A stretch of 64,000 bases of DNA, taken from assembly GCF_035917235.1 (NCBI RefSeq), contig NZ_CP108423.1, positions 4,307,501 to 4,371,500 on the forward strand. The letters run 5' to 3'. Below the pieces are notes generated by a model. The model ran no database searches and was not told the origin of the DNA. It saw nothing but the letters and a program-made list of their open reading frames with translations. The DNA comes from Streptomyces sp. NBC_01294 (GTDB lineage Bacteria > Actinomycetota > Actinomycetes > Streptomycetales > Streptomycetaceae). Below are positions 10,610 to 19,344 of this stretch, piece by piece. Position numbers and translations under genes: made by a program. The stretch's first letter is position 1; every line of letters starts with the position of its first letter.

Positions 10610-11007
10610 GTAACTCACCGCCCCTGTATGGGTAGTTCCGGTCGCCCTCTGCCCGACGGCAGGGGTCACGCACTATCTTCGCTGATGAAACCGCTGCCGT
10701 CGTCGACTTGACGGCTCTCTTTACCCGATCTCGCGGCCCGCGCTCCGCCTCCGCGCTCTGACCTGGGCAGGTGCGGTGTGTATGCGCAAGAACGTGCGGT
10801 CACTCTGTGTATCACGGGGGGTGACGCCGGGCAATGATTGTCGTCTCGGCGTACGGGGGGTGGGGTGAGGGGCCGCCGTTCGGAGCAGTGCGGTCGCGTG
10901 TCGTTGGGCCAGCCCGCCGACATCTGACCGATGATCCGTCAGTCGTACGCGGAGTGGGCGGGGTTTGGCGCCGGGCGCTGTCAGAGGGGTGCGGCAGGCT
11001 GGAGAAC
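10610..11007. other. Divergent intergenic region, no gene seen
   Basis: About 400 bp separate the minus-strand secretion operon from the plus-strand hydrolase. It must hold both promoters, but I cannot assign clear -10/-35 boxes. Open frames here have poor third-position GC bias and no ribosome-binding site. No repeat or hairpin with a T-run is evident. Confidence 0.5.
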
Positions 11008-12159
11008 ATGACGACTCCATGGACTCTCGCGGACCTCGAGGCGGCCATCCGGGCGGGATGGTCGGCCGAGACCAGCGAGCCGGCCAACATCAGCAGGGTG
11101 CCGTGGACTCCCGAGAACCCGGCGTGGGGGCAATGTGACATCACCGCCCTGGTCGTACAGGACCTCGTGGGCGGGGAGCTGGTGCTGGGCGAGGTGTTCC
11201 ACGACGGCCGGCCGGAGGGCTGCCACTGGTGGAACCTGCTGCCCGGCGGCATCCGCGTCGATCTGACGCGGGAGCAGTTCCGGCGGGGTGAGACGGTCAC
11301 CCCCGGGCGGGTCGTGGAGCGGCCGGGCGGGCGGCTGCGCAGGCGCTGGGAGGAGTACCAGCTGCTGCGGCAGCGGGTCATCGAGAAGCTGGGGCCGTTG
11401 CCGGGGCGGCTGGTGACGCAGGACGGGCGTCGGCTCGCCTATACGGACTTCGGGGGGTCGGGGGCGCCGCTCCTCGCGCTGCACGGGCACTTCCAGGACG
11501 GGGCGGCCTTCGAGGGGCTGGCCCGGGAGGTGGGTCCGGCGTGGCGGGTGATCGCCCTGGACCAGCGCGGGCACGGGGAGTCCGACCGGGCGGGGGAGTA
11601 CACGCGGGACGGGTACGTCGCGGACGCGGCAGCCGTGCTGGAGCACGTGGGGCTGGGGCCTGCGGTGGTACTGGGGCACTCGCTGGGCGGGGTGAACGCG
11701 TACCAGCTCGCGGCGAGGCGGCCGGAACTGGTGCGGGCGGTGGTGGTCGAGGACATCGGGGCGGTGGTCGACGGCGACCTGTCCTTCGCGCGGGAGTGGC
11801 CGAGGCGGGCGGCGACCCGGGCCAGGTTCCTGGCGGGGTTGGGGAGTGCGGCGCCGCATCTGGAGGGGTCGGTGCGGGAGTACGCGGACGGGTGGGGGCC
11901 CGTGTTCGAGGTGGAGGACATGGTGGAGTCCCAGCGGGGGCTGAACGGGGACCACTGGGGGGACTGGCTGCGGGTGCGGAGGCCGACGCTGTTGGTGCGG
12001 GGGGATCGGAGCGGGGTGCTGTCGGCGGAGCATGCGCGGGAGATGACGGTGCGGAGGGCGGGGGTGCGGTTGGTGGAGTTGCCGGCGGGGCATGCGGTGC
12101 GGGTGGGGGATGCGGAGGGGTTTTTTGCCGCCGTGCGGGGGTTTTTGGCGCGGGTCTGA
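11008..12159 (+). CDS. YunG-like domain fused to alpha/beta hydrolase
   Basis: The 383-residue protein has two parts. Residues 1-120 match the YunG-like domain (WTLADLEAAIRAGW, then GQCDITALVVQD, then LPGGIRVDLTREQF). Residues about 130-383 are an alpha/beta hydrolase with oxyanion region LALHGHFQDG, nucleophile elbow GHSLGG (Ser about 225) and catalytic His in LPAGHAVRVGD near the C-terminus. It is probably cytosolic with unknown substrate. The ATG at 11008 has GGAG just upstream and matches the start of the YunG domain. Confidence 0.85.
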   Translation: MTTPWTLADLEAAIRAGWSAETSEPANISRVPWTPENPAWGQCDITALVVQDLVGGELVLGEVFHDGRPEGCHWWNLLPGGIRVDLTREQFRRGETVTPGRVVERPGGRLRRRWEEYQLLRQRVIEKLGPLPGRLVTQDGRRLAYTDFGGSGAPLLALHGHFQDGAAFEGLAREVGPAWRVIALDQRGHGESDRAGEYTRDGYVADAAAVLEHVGLGPAVVLGHSLGGVNAYQLAARRPELVRAVVVEDIGAVVDGDLSFAREWPRRAATRARFLAGLGSAAPHLEGSVREYADGWGPVFEVEDMVESQRGLNGDHWGDWLRVRRPTLLVRGDRSGVLSAEHAREMTVRRAGVRLVELPAGHAVRVGDAEGFFAAVRGFLARV

Positions 12160-12192
12160 CCTTAGGGGTTGGGCGGGCGGGTGCGGCGCCGT

Positions 12193-12302
12193 TGCCGGGG
12201 GCGCTGCCCCCGGACCCCCGCGCCTCAAACGCCGGCGAGGCTGGAAGTGGCCGGCGAGGCTGGAAGTGGCCGGCGGGGCTGGATTTGCCAGGCCGGCTGG
12301 AT
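12193..12302. repeat. Dispersed GC-rich repeat with tandem tail
   Basis: A repeat unit (GGGGGCGCTGCCCCCGGACC...CGCCTCAAACGCCGGCGAGG) is followed by two or three short tandem copies of CCGGCGAGGCTGGAAGTGG. It lies between the convergent hydrolase and pentapeptide-repeat genes, where a bidirectional terminator would be expected. Confidence 0.85.
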
Positions 12303-12309
12303 GAGGGTG

Positions 12310-13185
12310 TTAGGTCCAGTGGGTGGGGTGGGTGAGGGTGGGGGGGATTTGGGTGGTGGGGTTGCCCTGGGCTGCGTTCAGTTGGGGCTGGGTGAGGAAG
12401 ATGGCGTTGCGGAGGTCTGCGCCGCGGAGGTTGGCGTCGCGGAAGTCCGCGCCGATCAGGTCGGCCGTGCGGAGGTCGGCGCGGGTGAGGTCTGCGGCGA
12501 TGAGGTAGGCGCCGCGGAGGTTCGCGCCGCGCAGGTTCGCGCCGGAGAGGCGTGCGCCCATCAGGTCGGCGCCGCGGTGGTTCTTCTTGCGGCCCGGCAC
12601 CTTGGCCCGTACGAGCTCGCTGGTCTTCAGGAGCAGGGTGTTGATGTTCTGGCGGAGCGCGGTGACGTCGAGATTCCCGAGGGCCTGTTCGTCGGCGCGC
12701 GTCCATTGTTCCGTTTCCGCGAGCGCGTGGCGCAGGTCCGCGTGGACCGGGGCGGCGTCCGGGAGGGTCAGGGCCTGGCTGACGTAGAAGAGCAGCTCGT
12801 GCAGCTGTCGCATCACCGGGAAGACGTCGTACATCGTGCGGGCCGTGCCGGGGTGGGTGCGCCAGTCGCGGCCGCCGAAGGTGACCTGGGAGACCTGCTG
12901 GCCCGCGCCGAAGCAGTCGAAGACGGTGCAGCCCTGGAAGCCCTTGTCGCGCAGCCGGGTGTGGATGCCGCAGCGGAAGTCCTGCTGGAGGTTCTTGCAG
13001 GGGGTTCCGGCGGGCTTGTTCACGGCGAAGTCGCTGGACTTGGCGAAGGGGAGGGCCACGCAGCAGAGCGCGAAGCAGTTCGCGCAGTCGGCCTGCAGGA
13101 CGGGCAGGACGGGCAGGACGGGCAGGTCGGGCAGGTTCGCGGCGGGGGCGGTGGGGGCATTGGGGGTGGCAGGGGTACTCGGCAC
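12310..13185 (-). CDS. Pentapeptide repeat protein with N-terminal cysteine cluster
   Basis: The product of about 291 residues has an N-terminal Cys-rich region, CANCFALCCVAL followed by further Cys residues at conserved spacing (CKN, FRCG, GCTVFDC), a helical middle part and about ten C-terminal A(D/N)LxG pentapeptides forming a right-handed beta helix. The cysteine spacing suggests a metal or iron-sulfur site, not proven. The GTG start at 13185 lacks a strong ribosome-binding site, so it may be a leaderless transcript. It is convergent with the hydrolase and divergent from LysE. Confidence 0.82.
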   Translation of the reverse strand: MPSTPATPNAPTAPAANLPDLPVLPVLPVLQADCANCFALCCVALPFAKSSDFAVNKPAGTPCKNLQQDFRCGIHTRLRDKGFQGCTVFDCFGAGQQVSQVTFGGRDWRTHPGTARTMYDVFPVMRQLHELLFYVSQALTLPDAAPVHADLRHALAETEQWTRADEQALGNLDVTALRQNINTLLLKTSELVRAKVPGRKKNHRGADLMGARLSGANLRGANLRGAYLIAADLTRADLRTADLIGADFRDANLRGADLRNAIFLTQPQLNAAQGNPTTQIPPTLTHPTHWT

Positions 13186-13269
13186 GTGTCCATTGTTACC
13201 GGTTGGAGGGGGGAGTCGTATTTCCCGGCAGGGGTTGATCCGGGAGGGGGACATGGTGAGCATCGCCGT

Positions 13270-13878
13270 ATGACAGAAGTGATCGCAGTCGCCGTCATTA
13301 CCCTGCTCGCCGTGATCAGTCCGGGTGCGGACTTCGCCATGGTGGTGCGCAACAGCTATCTCTACGGGCGGCCCACCGGGCTGTTCGCGGCCGCCGGGGT
13401 CGCGGCCGGCGTCCTGGTGCACGTCTCGTACACGATGCTCGGGGTCGGTCTGCTGATCGCCTCCTCCACCACGCTGTTCACCGTGATCAAGCTGGCGGGT
13501 GCGGCCTATCTGGTGTGGATCGGGATACGGACCTTCCGGGCGCGGGCCGAGGTGACCGTGGACCTGGAGTCGAAGCCGCAGCTGACCCGGCTGGGGGCGA
13601 TGCGGTCGGGGTTCCTGACCAATGTGCTCAACCCGAAGACGACGCTGTTCGTGGTGTCGACCTTCACGCAGGTGGTCAACCCGGACACGCCGCTGTGGCA
13701 GCAGGCGGGCTACGGGCTGTTCATGTCGGCGGCGCACCTGGGCTGGTTCGCGGCGGTGGCGCTGTTCTTCTCCGTCTCCCGGCTGCGCGACCGGATGCTG
13801 AAGGCGCAGAAGACGCTGAACCGGGCCATCGGGTCGGTGCTGGTGGGGCTGGGGGTGGGTCTGGGGTTCGCCCGTTGA
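13270..13878 (+). CDS. LysE/RhtB family amino acid exporter
   Basis: This 202-residue membrane protein has the LysE signature AVISPGADFAMVVRNSYLYG near residue 16 and about six hydrophobic helices. Such proteins export amino acids or related small molecules across the membrane. ATG at 13270 follows GGTGAG with 9-nt spacing and overlaps, as ATGA, the stop of a six-codon open frame (13253-13273) that has its own GGGAGGGGG sequence. Confidence 0.9.
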   Translation: MTEVIAVAVITLLAVISPGADFAMVVRNSYLYGRPTGLFAAAGVAAGVLVHVSYTMLGVGLLIASSTTLFTVIKLAGAAYLVWIGIRTFRARAEVTVDLESKPQLTRLGAMRSGFLTNVLNPKTTLFVVSTFTQVVNPDTPLWQQAGYGLFMSAAHLGWFAAVALFFSVSRLRDRMLKAQKTLNRAIGSVLVGLGVGLGFAR

Positions 13879-13929
13879 GCGGCGATGCGGGGCTGGTGCC
13901 GCTGGTTACCTCTCGGTAGCGTGCAAGGC

Positions 13930-14721
13930 ATGGGCGCTGGCGAGGGATTCTTCGAACGACTGGATGCCGGGCGGTTCGCCGCCACCGAGAACACGCGCGG
14001 GCCGTGGGACCCGGGCTCGCAGCACGCCGGGCCGCCGGCCGCGCTGCTCGGGCGGGCCGTCGAGGAGCGGCCGGGTGCGCGCACGGACATGCGGATCGCC
14101 CGGATCACGTACGAGATCCTGCGCCCGGTCCCGATCGGCGAGCTGGAGATCACCACCAGTGTGCTCCGGGCCGGGCGCAGCACCGAGGTCGTCGAGGCTG
14201 CCCTCGCCCCGGCGGGCGCCGCGCCGGTGATGCTGGCGAGGGCCCTGCGGATCCGTGTCGACGAGGAGTCCGTGCCGGCCGTGGCGCCGGGCCCGCAGCT
14301 GCCGACGCCGGGGGAGGTGGAGGTGACGCCGTTCTTCCCGGTGCCGTGGGAGACCGGCTACCACTCGGCTATGGAGACCCGGTTCACCGAGGGGGCCTTC
14401 GTCGAGCCGGGTCCCGGCACCTGCTGGATGCGGATGAAGGTGCCGCTCGTCGCCGGGGAGGACATCCGGCCGCTGGACCGGGTGCTGATCGCCGCCGACT
14501 CGGGCAACGGCATCAGCGCGGTGATGGACTTCGGGCGCTACGTCTTCATCAACGGTGACCTGACCGTTCACCTCCACCGCCACCCGGTGGGCGAGTGGGC
14601 GTGCGTGGAGGCCCGTACGAGCGTGGACGCCGCCGGGATCGGACTCGCGGACGCGCTGCTGCACGACGAGAAGGGGCCGATCGGGCGGAGCGCGCAGAGC
14701 CTCTTCGTCGCGCCCCGGTAG
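13930..14721 (+). CDS. Thioesterase family protein (double hot-dog, TesB-like)
   Basis: The 263-residue product resembles the acyl-CoA thioesterase family found in actinobacteria. It shows FFERLDAGRFAATENTRGPW at the start, GPPAALLGRAVE, ITYEILRPVPIGELEI (first hot-dog) and a second half with DSGNGISAVMDFG and FINGDLTVHLHR. It probably hydrolyses an acyl-thioester in the cytosol. ATG at 13930 is chosen; a GTG three codons upstream is possible. Confidence 0.82.
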   Translation: MGAGEGFFERLDAGRFAATENTRGPWDPGSQHAGPPAALLGRAVEERPGARTDMRIARITYEILRPVPIGELEITTSVLRAGRSTEVVEAALAPAGAAPVMLARALRIRVDEESVPAVAPGPQLPTPGEVEVTPFFPVPWETGYHSAMETRFTEGAFVEPGPGTCWMRMKVPLVAGEDIRPLDRVLIAADSGNGISAVMDFGRYVFINGDLTVHLHRHPVGEWACVEARTSVDAAGIGLADALLHDEKGPIGRSAQSLFVAPR

Positions 14722-14824
14722 CCGCGGCCGCGCGGTCCCTGGTAGCGGCGGCCGCGCGGCGCACGGAGGAGGCGGGCCAACCCCCTTTCCCGGGGCGGGA
14801 GATGGATGTGGCAGGCTCGTACGG

Positions 14825-16525
14825 ATGGAGCCGCTCAGAGAGATCGACCCGACTCACATAGGCGCCCACGCGCTGCTCACCCGGCTGGGAGCCGGCGGCA
14901 TGGGGCAGGTGTACCTTGGGCGCTCCCCCGGCGGGCGCCTGGTGGCCGTCAAGGTGATCCGCGACGAGATCACCGGTCACCCGGAGGCGCTGGCGCGCTT
15001 CCGCCGGGAGGCCGCGACGGTGCGTGCGGTGCGGTCGGCGTACACGGCGAACCTGATCGACGCCTCGCTGGAGTCGGCTCCGTACTGGCTGGCGACCGAG
15101 TACGTGGCGGGTCCCACCCTCGGTCATGCGGTGGGCCGGCGCGGGGCGCTGCCCGCCGAGACCTGCCGGCGGCTGTTCGCGGCGCTCGCGGAGGGGCTGG
15201 CGAGCGTGCACGCGTACGGGGTCACGCACCGGGACCTCAAGCCGCAGAACGTGATCCTGGGCGCGCAGGGCCCGCAGCTCATCGACTTCGGCATCGCGCG
15301 CGGGGTCGGCGCGACCGAGCTGACGCAGGACGGTCAGGCGCCGGGGACGCCCGGCTACACCGCGCCCGAGGTGCTGGTGGGCGACGGGGCGGGCGCAGCG
15401 GCGGACGTGTTCGCGCTCGGGGCGACGCTGGCGTACGCGGCGACGGGGCGGCCGCCGTTCGGCACGGGCGTGGCGGCGACGGTGAGCTACCGCGCGGTGC
15501 ACGAGCCGGTCGACGTCGCCGGGGTGGAGCCGGGGCTCGCGGCGCTGATCGAGGCCTGCGTGGCGAAGGACCCGGCGGCCCGGCCGGACCCGGCCGAGGT
15601 CATCCGGCGGTGCGGGGTGCGGGACGCGCTGGTCGACGACCCCGTGTACGTGGGGCTGGAGGCGCTGGGCGAGGCCGTTCCGCTGCACGAGATGCGCACG
15701 CAGGGGCCGGGGTATGTCTACGTCCCCACGCAGCCCCCGCAGCGGGCCGGCCGGCGGCGCGGGGCCTGGACCGGCGCCGCGGGGGTGGCCGTCGTGGCGG
15801 CGCTCTCGCTGGCGGCCTGGAAGCTGATCCCCCTCGACGGGAGAGCCGGCGCGGCCGGGGACGCGGCAGGGAAGGGCGGTGTCACGGGCGCGCCGCCCGC
15901 GGCGGAGGGCGGGCAGACGCCCGGGGCCGGCGCGTCAACGGGCGGAGCCGGCGGCGGAGGACCGGCCGGGGTCGCCAAGCCGCCGGCCGAGTACATCGAG
16001 GACAATCAGGTCTCGCGCTACTTGTGGACGGCGTCCTCCAATCCGGTACAGGCGGCCCACGGGGTCGGCCAGTGCAACCAGCCCGCAGAAAAGAAGCCGC
16101 CGGGCGCCGACTTCCAGTCCGTGGTGTCCACCACCGGTCCTGATGGGGCGCCGGCGAAGTCCGCGACCATCAAGATGCGGATCAAGTACGCGGAGATGTC
16201 GCAGTCCAAACCGGATGCGTACTACGTGTCCGTGGCCGTCAAGTCACCGCACGACCTCGATCCGGACACCGGTACGCCCTTTCCCATGGACAACCGGTCC
16301 GTCGGTTACACCAGCAAGCCCGTCGACATCTACACCCACTGGCGTTCGGGCGGAGACGTGACGCTGACGTATCCGGACGACTTCACCCTGCACGCCGCGG
16401 GCCGGACCTGGCCCGCCGCGCCCCTAGCCAACGATCCCGGGGACTGGACGGTGGTCTTCTACCACGTCGAGGATGACCCTACGAAGTACGCGAGCATTGC
16501 CTGTTCCGGCTTCCAAGTGGGGTAG
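14825..16525 (+). CDS. Membrane Ser/Thr protein kinase (PknB-type)
   Basis: This 566-residue protein has an N-terminal kinase domain with glycine loop LGAGGMGQVY (21-30), ATP-binding Lys43, catalytic HRDLKPQN (135-142), DFG (154-156) and GTPGYTAPE. One membrane helix (about 310-330) and a Gly/Ala-rich linker follow, then an extracellular domain of about 170 residues of unknown type, without PASTA repeats. All catalytic residues are present. It likely senses an external or cell-wall cue. Confidence 0.93.
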   Translation: MEPLREIDPTHIGAHALLTRLGAGGMGQVYLGRSPGGRLVAVKVIRDEITGHPEALARFRREAATVRAVRSAYTANLIDASLESAPYWLATEYVAGPTLGHAVGRRGALPAETCRRLFAALAEGLASVHAYGVTHRDLKPQNVILGAQGPQLIDFGIARGVGATELTQDGQAPGTPGYTAPEVLVGDGAGAAADVFALGATLAYAATGRPPFGTGVAATVSYRAVHEPVDVAGVEPGLAALIEACVAKDPAARPDPAEVIRRCGVRDALVDDPVYVGLEALGEAVPLHEMRTQGPGYVYVPTQPPQRAGRRRGAWTGAAGVAVVAALSLAAWKLIPLDGRAGAAGDAAGKGGVTGAPPAAEGGQTPGAGASTGGAGGGGPAGVAKPPAEYIEDNQVSRYLWTASSNPVQAAHGVGQCNQPAEKKPPGADFQSVVSTTGPDGAPAKSATIKMRIKYAEMSQSKPDAYYVSVAVKSPHDLDPDTGTPFPMDNRSVGYTSKPVDIYTHWRSGGDVTLTYPDDFTLHAAGRTWPAAPLANDPGDWTVVFYHVEDDPTKYASIACSGFQVG

Positions 16526-16586
16526 TAGGACATGCGACACGGCCGAATCGCACGTTGAAGTGACGGGGATGGGGGAGGGTTGACGG

Positions 16587-17627
16587 GTGCGCAGATTCTG
16601 GATGGCCGGCGGGATCGGGATCGGGCTGTGTCTGACTTTCGTGATGCTCCTCGTCGTGGGTACGTACTCGGCCGCGGCGGGCCTCGTGGGGTCCGGAGCG
16701 CGGGCCGGGGGCAGTGCGGTGGGCCTTGCGAAGGGGGCCGTGCCCGGGAAGTACCAGGCGTTGGTGGAGAAGTGGGGCAATCTCTGCCCGGCCATCAACC
16801 CGGCGTTGCTCGCTGCCCAGCTGTACTCCGAGAGCGGCTGGAACCCGACGGCCGTCAGCCCGGCGGACGCGCGTGGCATCGCGCAGTTCATCCCCGGCAC
16901 TTGGGCGGGCCACGGCATCGACGGGGACGGGGACGGGGACCGGGACATCTGGGACCCGAACGATGCGATCCCCTCCGCGGCTTCGTACGACTGTGAACTG
17001 TCCAAGGACGTGGCGAGCGTGCCCGGTGACGCGACGTCGAACATGCTGGCCGCCTACAACGCCGGTGCCTACGCGGTCATCAAGTACGGGGGCGTTCCGC
17101 CGTACAAGGAGACGCAGGGGTATGTAAAGACGATCACCACTCTGGCGAAGAGCTTCGCGCGGCCCGTCGGGCGGGTGGCGCCCTCGCAACAGGCCGCCGG
17201 TGCGATCTACTTCGCGCAGAAGCAGCTCGGTACGCCGTACCTGTGGGGTGGCAACGGGACGCCCGACCAGAACGGGCGGTTCGACTGCTCCGGGCTGACC
17301 AAGGCCGCGTACGAGACGGTGGGGATCCAGCTGCCGCGCGTGGCCAACGACCAGTACAACGCCGGGTCGCACCCCTCGCGCGATGAACTGCTGCCCGGTG
17401 ATCTGGTGTTCTTCTCCGACGATCTGACGAACTCTCGCGAGATCCGGCACGTCGGGCTGTACGTCGGCGGTGGATACATGATCAACGCCCCGTTCACCGG
17501 CGCGGTCATCCGCTTCGACAAGATCGACACTCCCGACTACTTCGGTGCGACACGTGTGACCAAGGATGGTGCGGAGGCCCTTCCGGAGCGGGCGGGGCAG
17601 GTCGGGCGCCCTGGCAACTCTCCGTGA
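16587..17627 (+). CDS. Lytic transglycosylase / NlpC-P60 peptidoglycan hydrolase
   Basis: The 346-residue secreted or anchored protein has an N-terminal hydrophobic helix (about 7-30), an SLT domain with putative catalytic Glu82 in YSESGW and the AYNAG block near 156, and an NlpC/P60 domain with Cys234 in RFDCSGL and His in RHVGLYVGGG near 289. A DGDGDGDRD stretch near 112 looks like a calcium-binding insertion. GTG at 16587 follows GGAGGG. Such enzymes often serve Gram-positive type IV systems, but this gene is 6 kb from that operon. Confidence 0.9.
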   Translation: MRRFWMAGGIGIGLCLTFVMLLVVGTYSAAAGLVGSGARAGGSAVGLAKGAVPGKYQALVEKWGNLCPAINPALLAAQLYSESGWNPTAVSPADARGIAQFIPGTWAGHGIDGDGDGDRDIWDPNDAIPSAASYDCELSKDVASVPGDATSNMLAAYNAGAYAVIKYGGVPPYKETQGYVKTITTLAKSFARPVGRVAPSQQAAGAIYFAQKQLGTPYLWGGNGTPDQNGRFDCSGLTKAAYETVGIQLPRVANDQYNAGSHPSRDELLPGDLVFFSDDLTNSREIRHVGLYVGGGYMINAPFTGAVIRFDKIDTPDYFGATRVTKDGAEALPERAGQVGRPGNSP

Positions 17628-17758
17628 AGCCAAGGCCCTGAGCTGCGACGACGGGTCACTCTTCGATAACGTTGGAGTGATCATTCCGTGGAGAGTGGAA
17701 CGCAGGCGTCAGAACGGGCGTTCCATGAAAGCGGGGGTTGATCAAGTGGGGGGCCAAG

Positions 17759-17780
17759 GGGCGCACACCGGGGTGCGCCC
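17759..17780 (+). promoter_or_regulatory. Stem-loop in the PAP2 5' region
   Basis: Perfect 8-bp arms GGGCGCAC / GTGCGCCC with a 6-nt loop lie 38 bp upstream of the PAP2 ATG. With no T-run it is more likely an RNA structure in the leader than a terminator; its role is unknown. Confidence 0.45.
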
Positions 17781-17818
17781 GCAGGGGAACCACGGCAAGG
17801 GCAAGGGGCCGCGTCACC

Positions 17819-18547
17819 ATGGCTGGACTCACAACAGGTGGGCCGAACGTGGATGTCAGCCTGCTGTACGAGATCAACAGAGCTGCCCGGCAAGCCCCGT
17901 GGTGGCTGGACCAGACCGTGAGCCTGGCCGGTGAGTACGGGATCCTGCTGGCCCTGGTGTTCCTGGTCCTGTGGTGCTGGCGCGGAGCCCGCCGCCAGGA
18001 CGAGGCCGCGGCCGTCGAGTCCTTCGCCGCGCTGGTGTGGGCGCCGCTGGCCGCCGGGCTGGCCCTGCTCGTGAACGTGCCGCTGCGTGAATTCGTCGGA
18101 CGGCCACGGCCGTTCAAGCAGCACGAGGGCCTGCAGGTGCTCGATCCCGGCATCGGCCCGGAGATCGGGAACAGCGCCTTCTCCTTCGTCAGCGGCCACA
18201 CCACCGTCGCGATGGCCCTGGGCGTCGGCCTGTTCGTCGCGAACCGCAGGCTCGGCTACCTCGGGATCGGCCTGGCCCTCGCCGAGGGCTTCTGCCGCGT
18301 CTACACGGGCGTCCACTACCCGACCGACGTGATCGGCGGCCTCGCGCTCGGCACCGCCATGGTCCTCGTGCTCGCGCCGCTCGCGATGGCGCTGCTGACC
18401 CCGGTGGTGCGGGCGGTGGCCGGCTCCCCGCGCGTCGGGTGGCTCGTACGCTCCAAGGACCGGGCGCGGCCCCGGCCGGTCGGCCTCCCGCAGGCGCAGA
18501 CCCCGACCGCGGGGCAGTGCCCGCACGAGAGCGACCTCGCCGCCTGA
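17819..18547 (+). CDS. PAP2 superfamily membrane phosphatase
   Basis: The 242-residue protein has about five membrane helices and all three PAP2 motifs: REFVGRPRPF near 92, FSFVSGHTT near 122, and CRVYTGVHYPTDVIGG near 160. It is therefore a likely active lipid phosphate or undecaprenyl-diphosphate-type phosphatase acting at the outer membrane face. ATG at 17819 begins a typical N-terminus; the longer frame upstream is basic and not family-like. Confidence 0.9.
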   Translation: MAGLTTGGPNVDVSLLYEINRAARQAPWWLDQTVSLAGEYGILLALVFLVLWCWRGARRQDEAAAVESFAALVWAPLAAGLALLVNVPLREFVGRPRPFKQHEGLQVLDPGIGPEIGNSAFSFVSGHTTVAMALGVGLFVANRRLGYLGIGLALAEGFCRVYTGVHYPTDVIGGLALGTAMVLVLAPLAMALLTPVVRAVAGSPRVGWLVRSKDRARPRPVGLPQAQTPTAGQCPHESDLAA

Positions 18548-18596
18548 CGGACGTACGGACTCGGGTACGGGTACTGGTACGCGTCCGGGTACCGGC

Positions 18597-18707
18597 TCAA
18601 GTCTGCGCGTACGACTCCCATACGGCGAGCAGCGCGGCCGCCAGCAGGCACAGCCCCGAAGCCCCGAAGCACGCCCGGACCGCGGGTGGGCGGGGCCGGG
18701 GCGTCAC
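18597..18707 (-). CDS. 36-residue predicted membrane peptide, coupled to upstream gene
   Basis: A GTG at 18707 overlaps the TGA of the 74-residue gene upstream as GTGA. The peptide has a short Pro/Arg-rich start, one hydrophobic segment (GLCLLAAALLAVWES) and ends in YAQT. The overlap and the strong membrane segment favour a real gene, but there is no recognised family. Confidence 0.45.
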   Translation of the reverse strand: MTPRPRPPAVRACFGASGLCLLAAALLAVWESYAQT

Positions 18708-18928
18708 CGGTCCCCGCCGTCGGCGTCGGTGTCGCGGCGGTAGCGGGAGCGCAGCCACCATCCGGTGGCCGCGACCGCGGCCGCGGTGAGCCCGATGGCC
18801 AGGGCCACGTCGGCCGGGCCGTCCGCCGAGCCCACGGGGCCGGCCATGGCCGCGGCCGCCGCGGCGGGGGCGAACGCGACGAGCAGGGCCCAGAGGAGGG
18901 CGGTGAGGCGGGCTGCGGATCCTGGCAT
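18704..18928 (-). CDS. Small membrane protein, 74 residues
   Basis: Two hydrophobic segments (about 8-28 and 40-60), an Arg-rich stop-transfer RSRYRR and an acidic tail define a small bitopic or hairpin membrane protein. Codon use has the expected high third-position GC. No family is recognised. It probably forms an operon with the overlapping 36-residue gene. Confidence 0.5.
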   Translation of the reverse strand: MPGSAARLTALLWALLVAFAPAAAAAAMAGPVGSADGPADVALAIGLTAAAVAATGWWLRSRYRRDTDADGGDR

Positions 18929-18996
18929 GAGTCAAGGGCATCCGCCCCGGCGCGCCGCGGCCAGCCGGGCCGTCTGAACGGGCTAGAGGGGTGTCT

Positions 18997-19212
18997 TCAG
19001 GCCGTTGTGTGGCGGGCTGCGTCCTTGCGGGCCAGGTCGCGGGAGCGGCGGGCCGGGCCGCTCCAGCCGCAGGTGCAGACGGCCAGGCAGAACGATCCGC
19101 GCTCCGCGGTGGACGTGGTGTGGCCGGTCGGTGGCTGGGGCTGGGACTGCGGCCGCGGGAGCGGGACGGAGCCAAGCGGAGGAAGCAGGGTCGCGTCGAT
19201 GTGGGTTTCCAC
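18997..19212 (-). CDS. Small conserved actinobacterial protein with CxC motif
   Basis: The 71-residue product starts at GTG 19212 with GGAG close upstream. Its C-terminal half (SFCLAVCTCGWSGPARRSRD) is a pattern I recognise from many small Streptomyces proteins: a CTCGW zinc-ribbon-like knuckle followed by basic residues. The function is unknown; nucleic acid or metal binding is possible. Confidence 0.6.
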   Translation of the reverse strand: METHIDATLLPPLGSVPLPRPQSQPQPPTGHTTSTAERGSFCLAVCTCGWSGPARRSRDLARKDAARHTTA

Positions 19213-19344
19213 GTCTCCACGGTACCCGGGGCTGGCAGCGCGCGGGGAAGGTGCGCCCCCGTGACGGGAAACCCCGGACCTCGTTAAGCGGAGCGGGTGT
19301 GGGCCTCAGGCAAGCAGCGGTCATGCGTTGGGGGTTGGCAGGCG

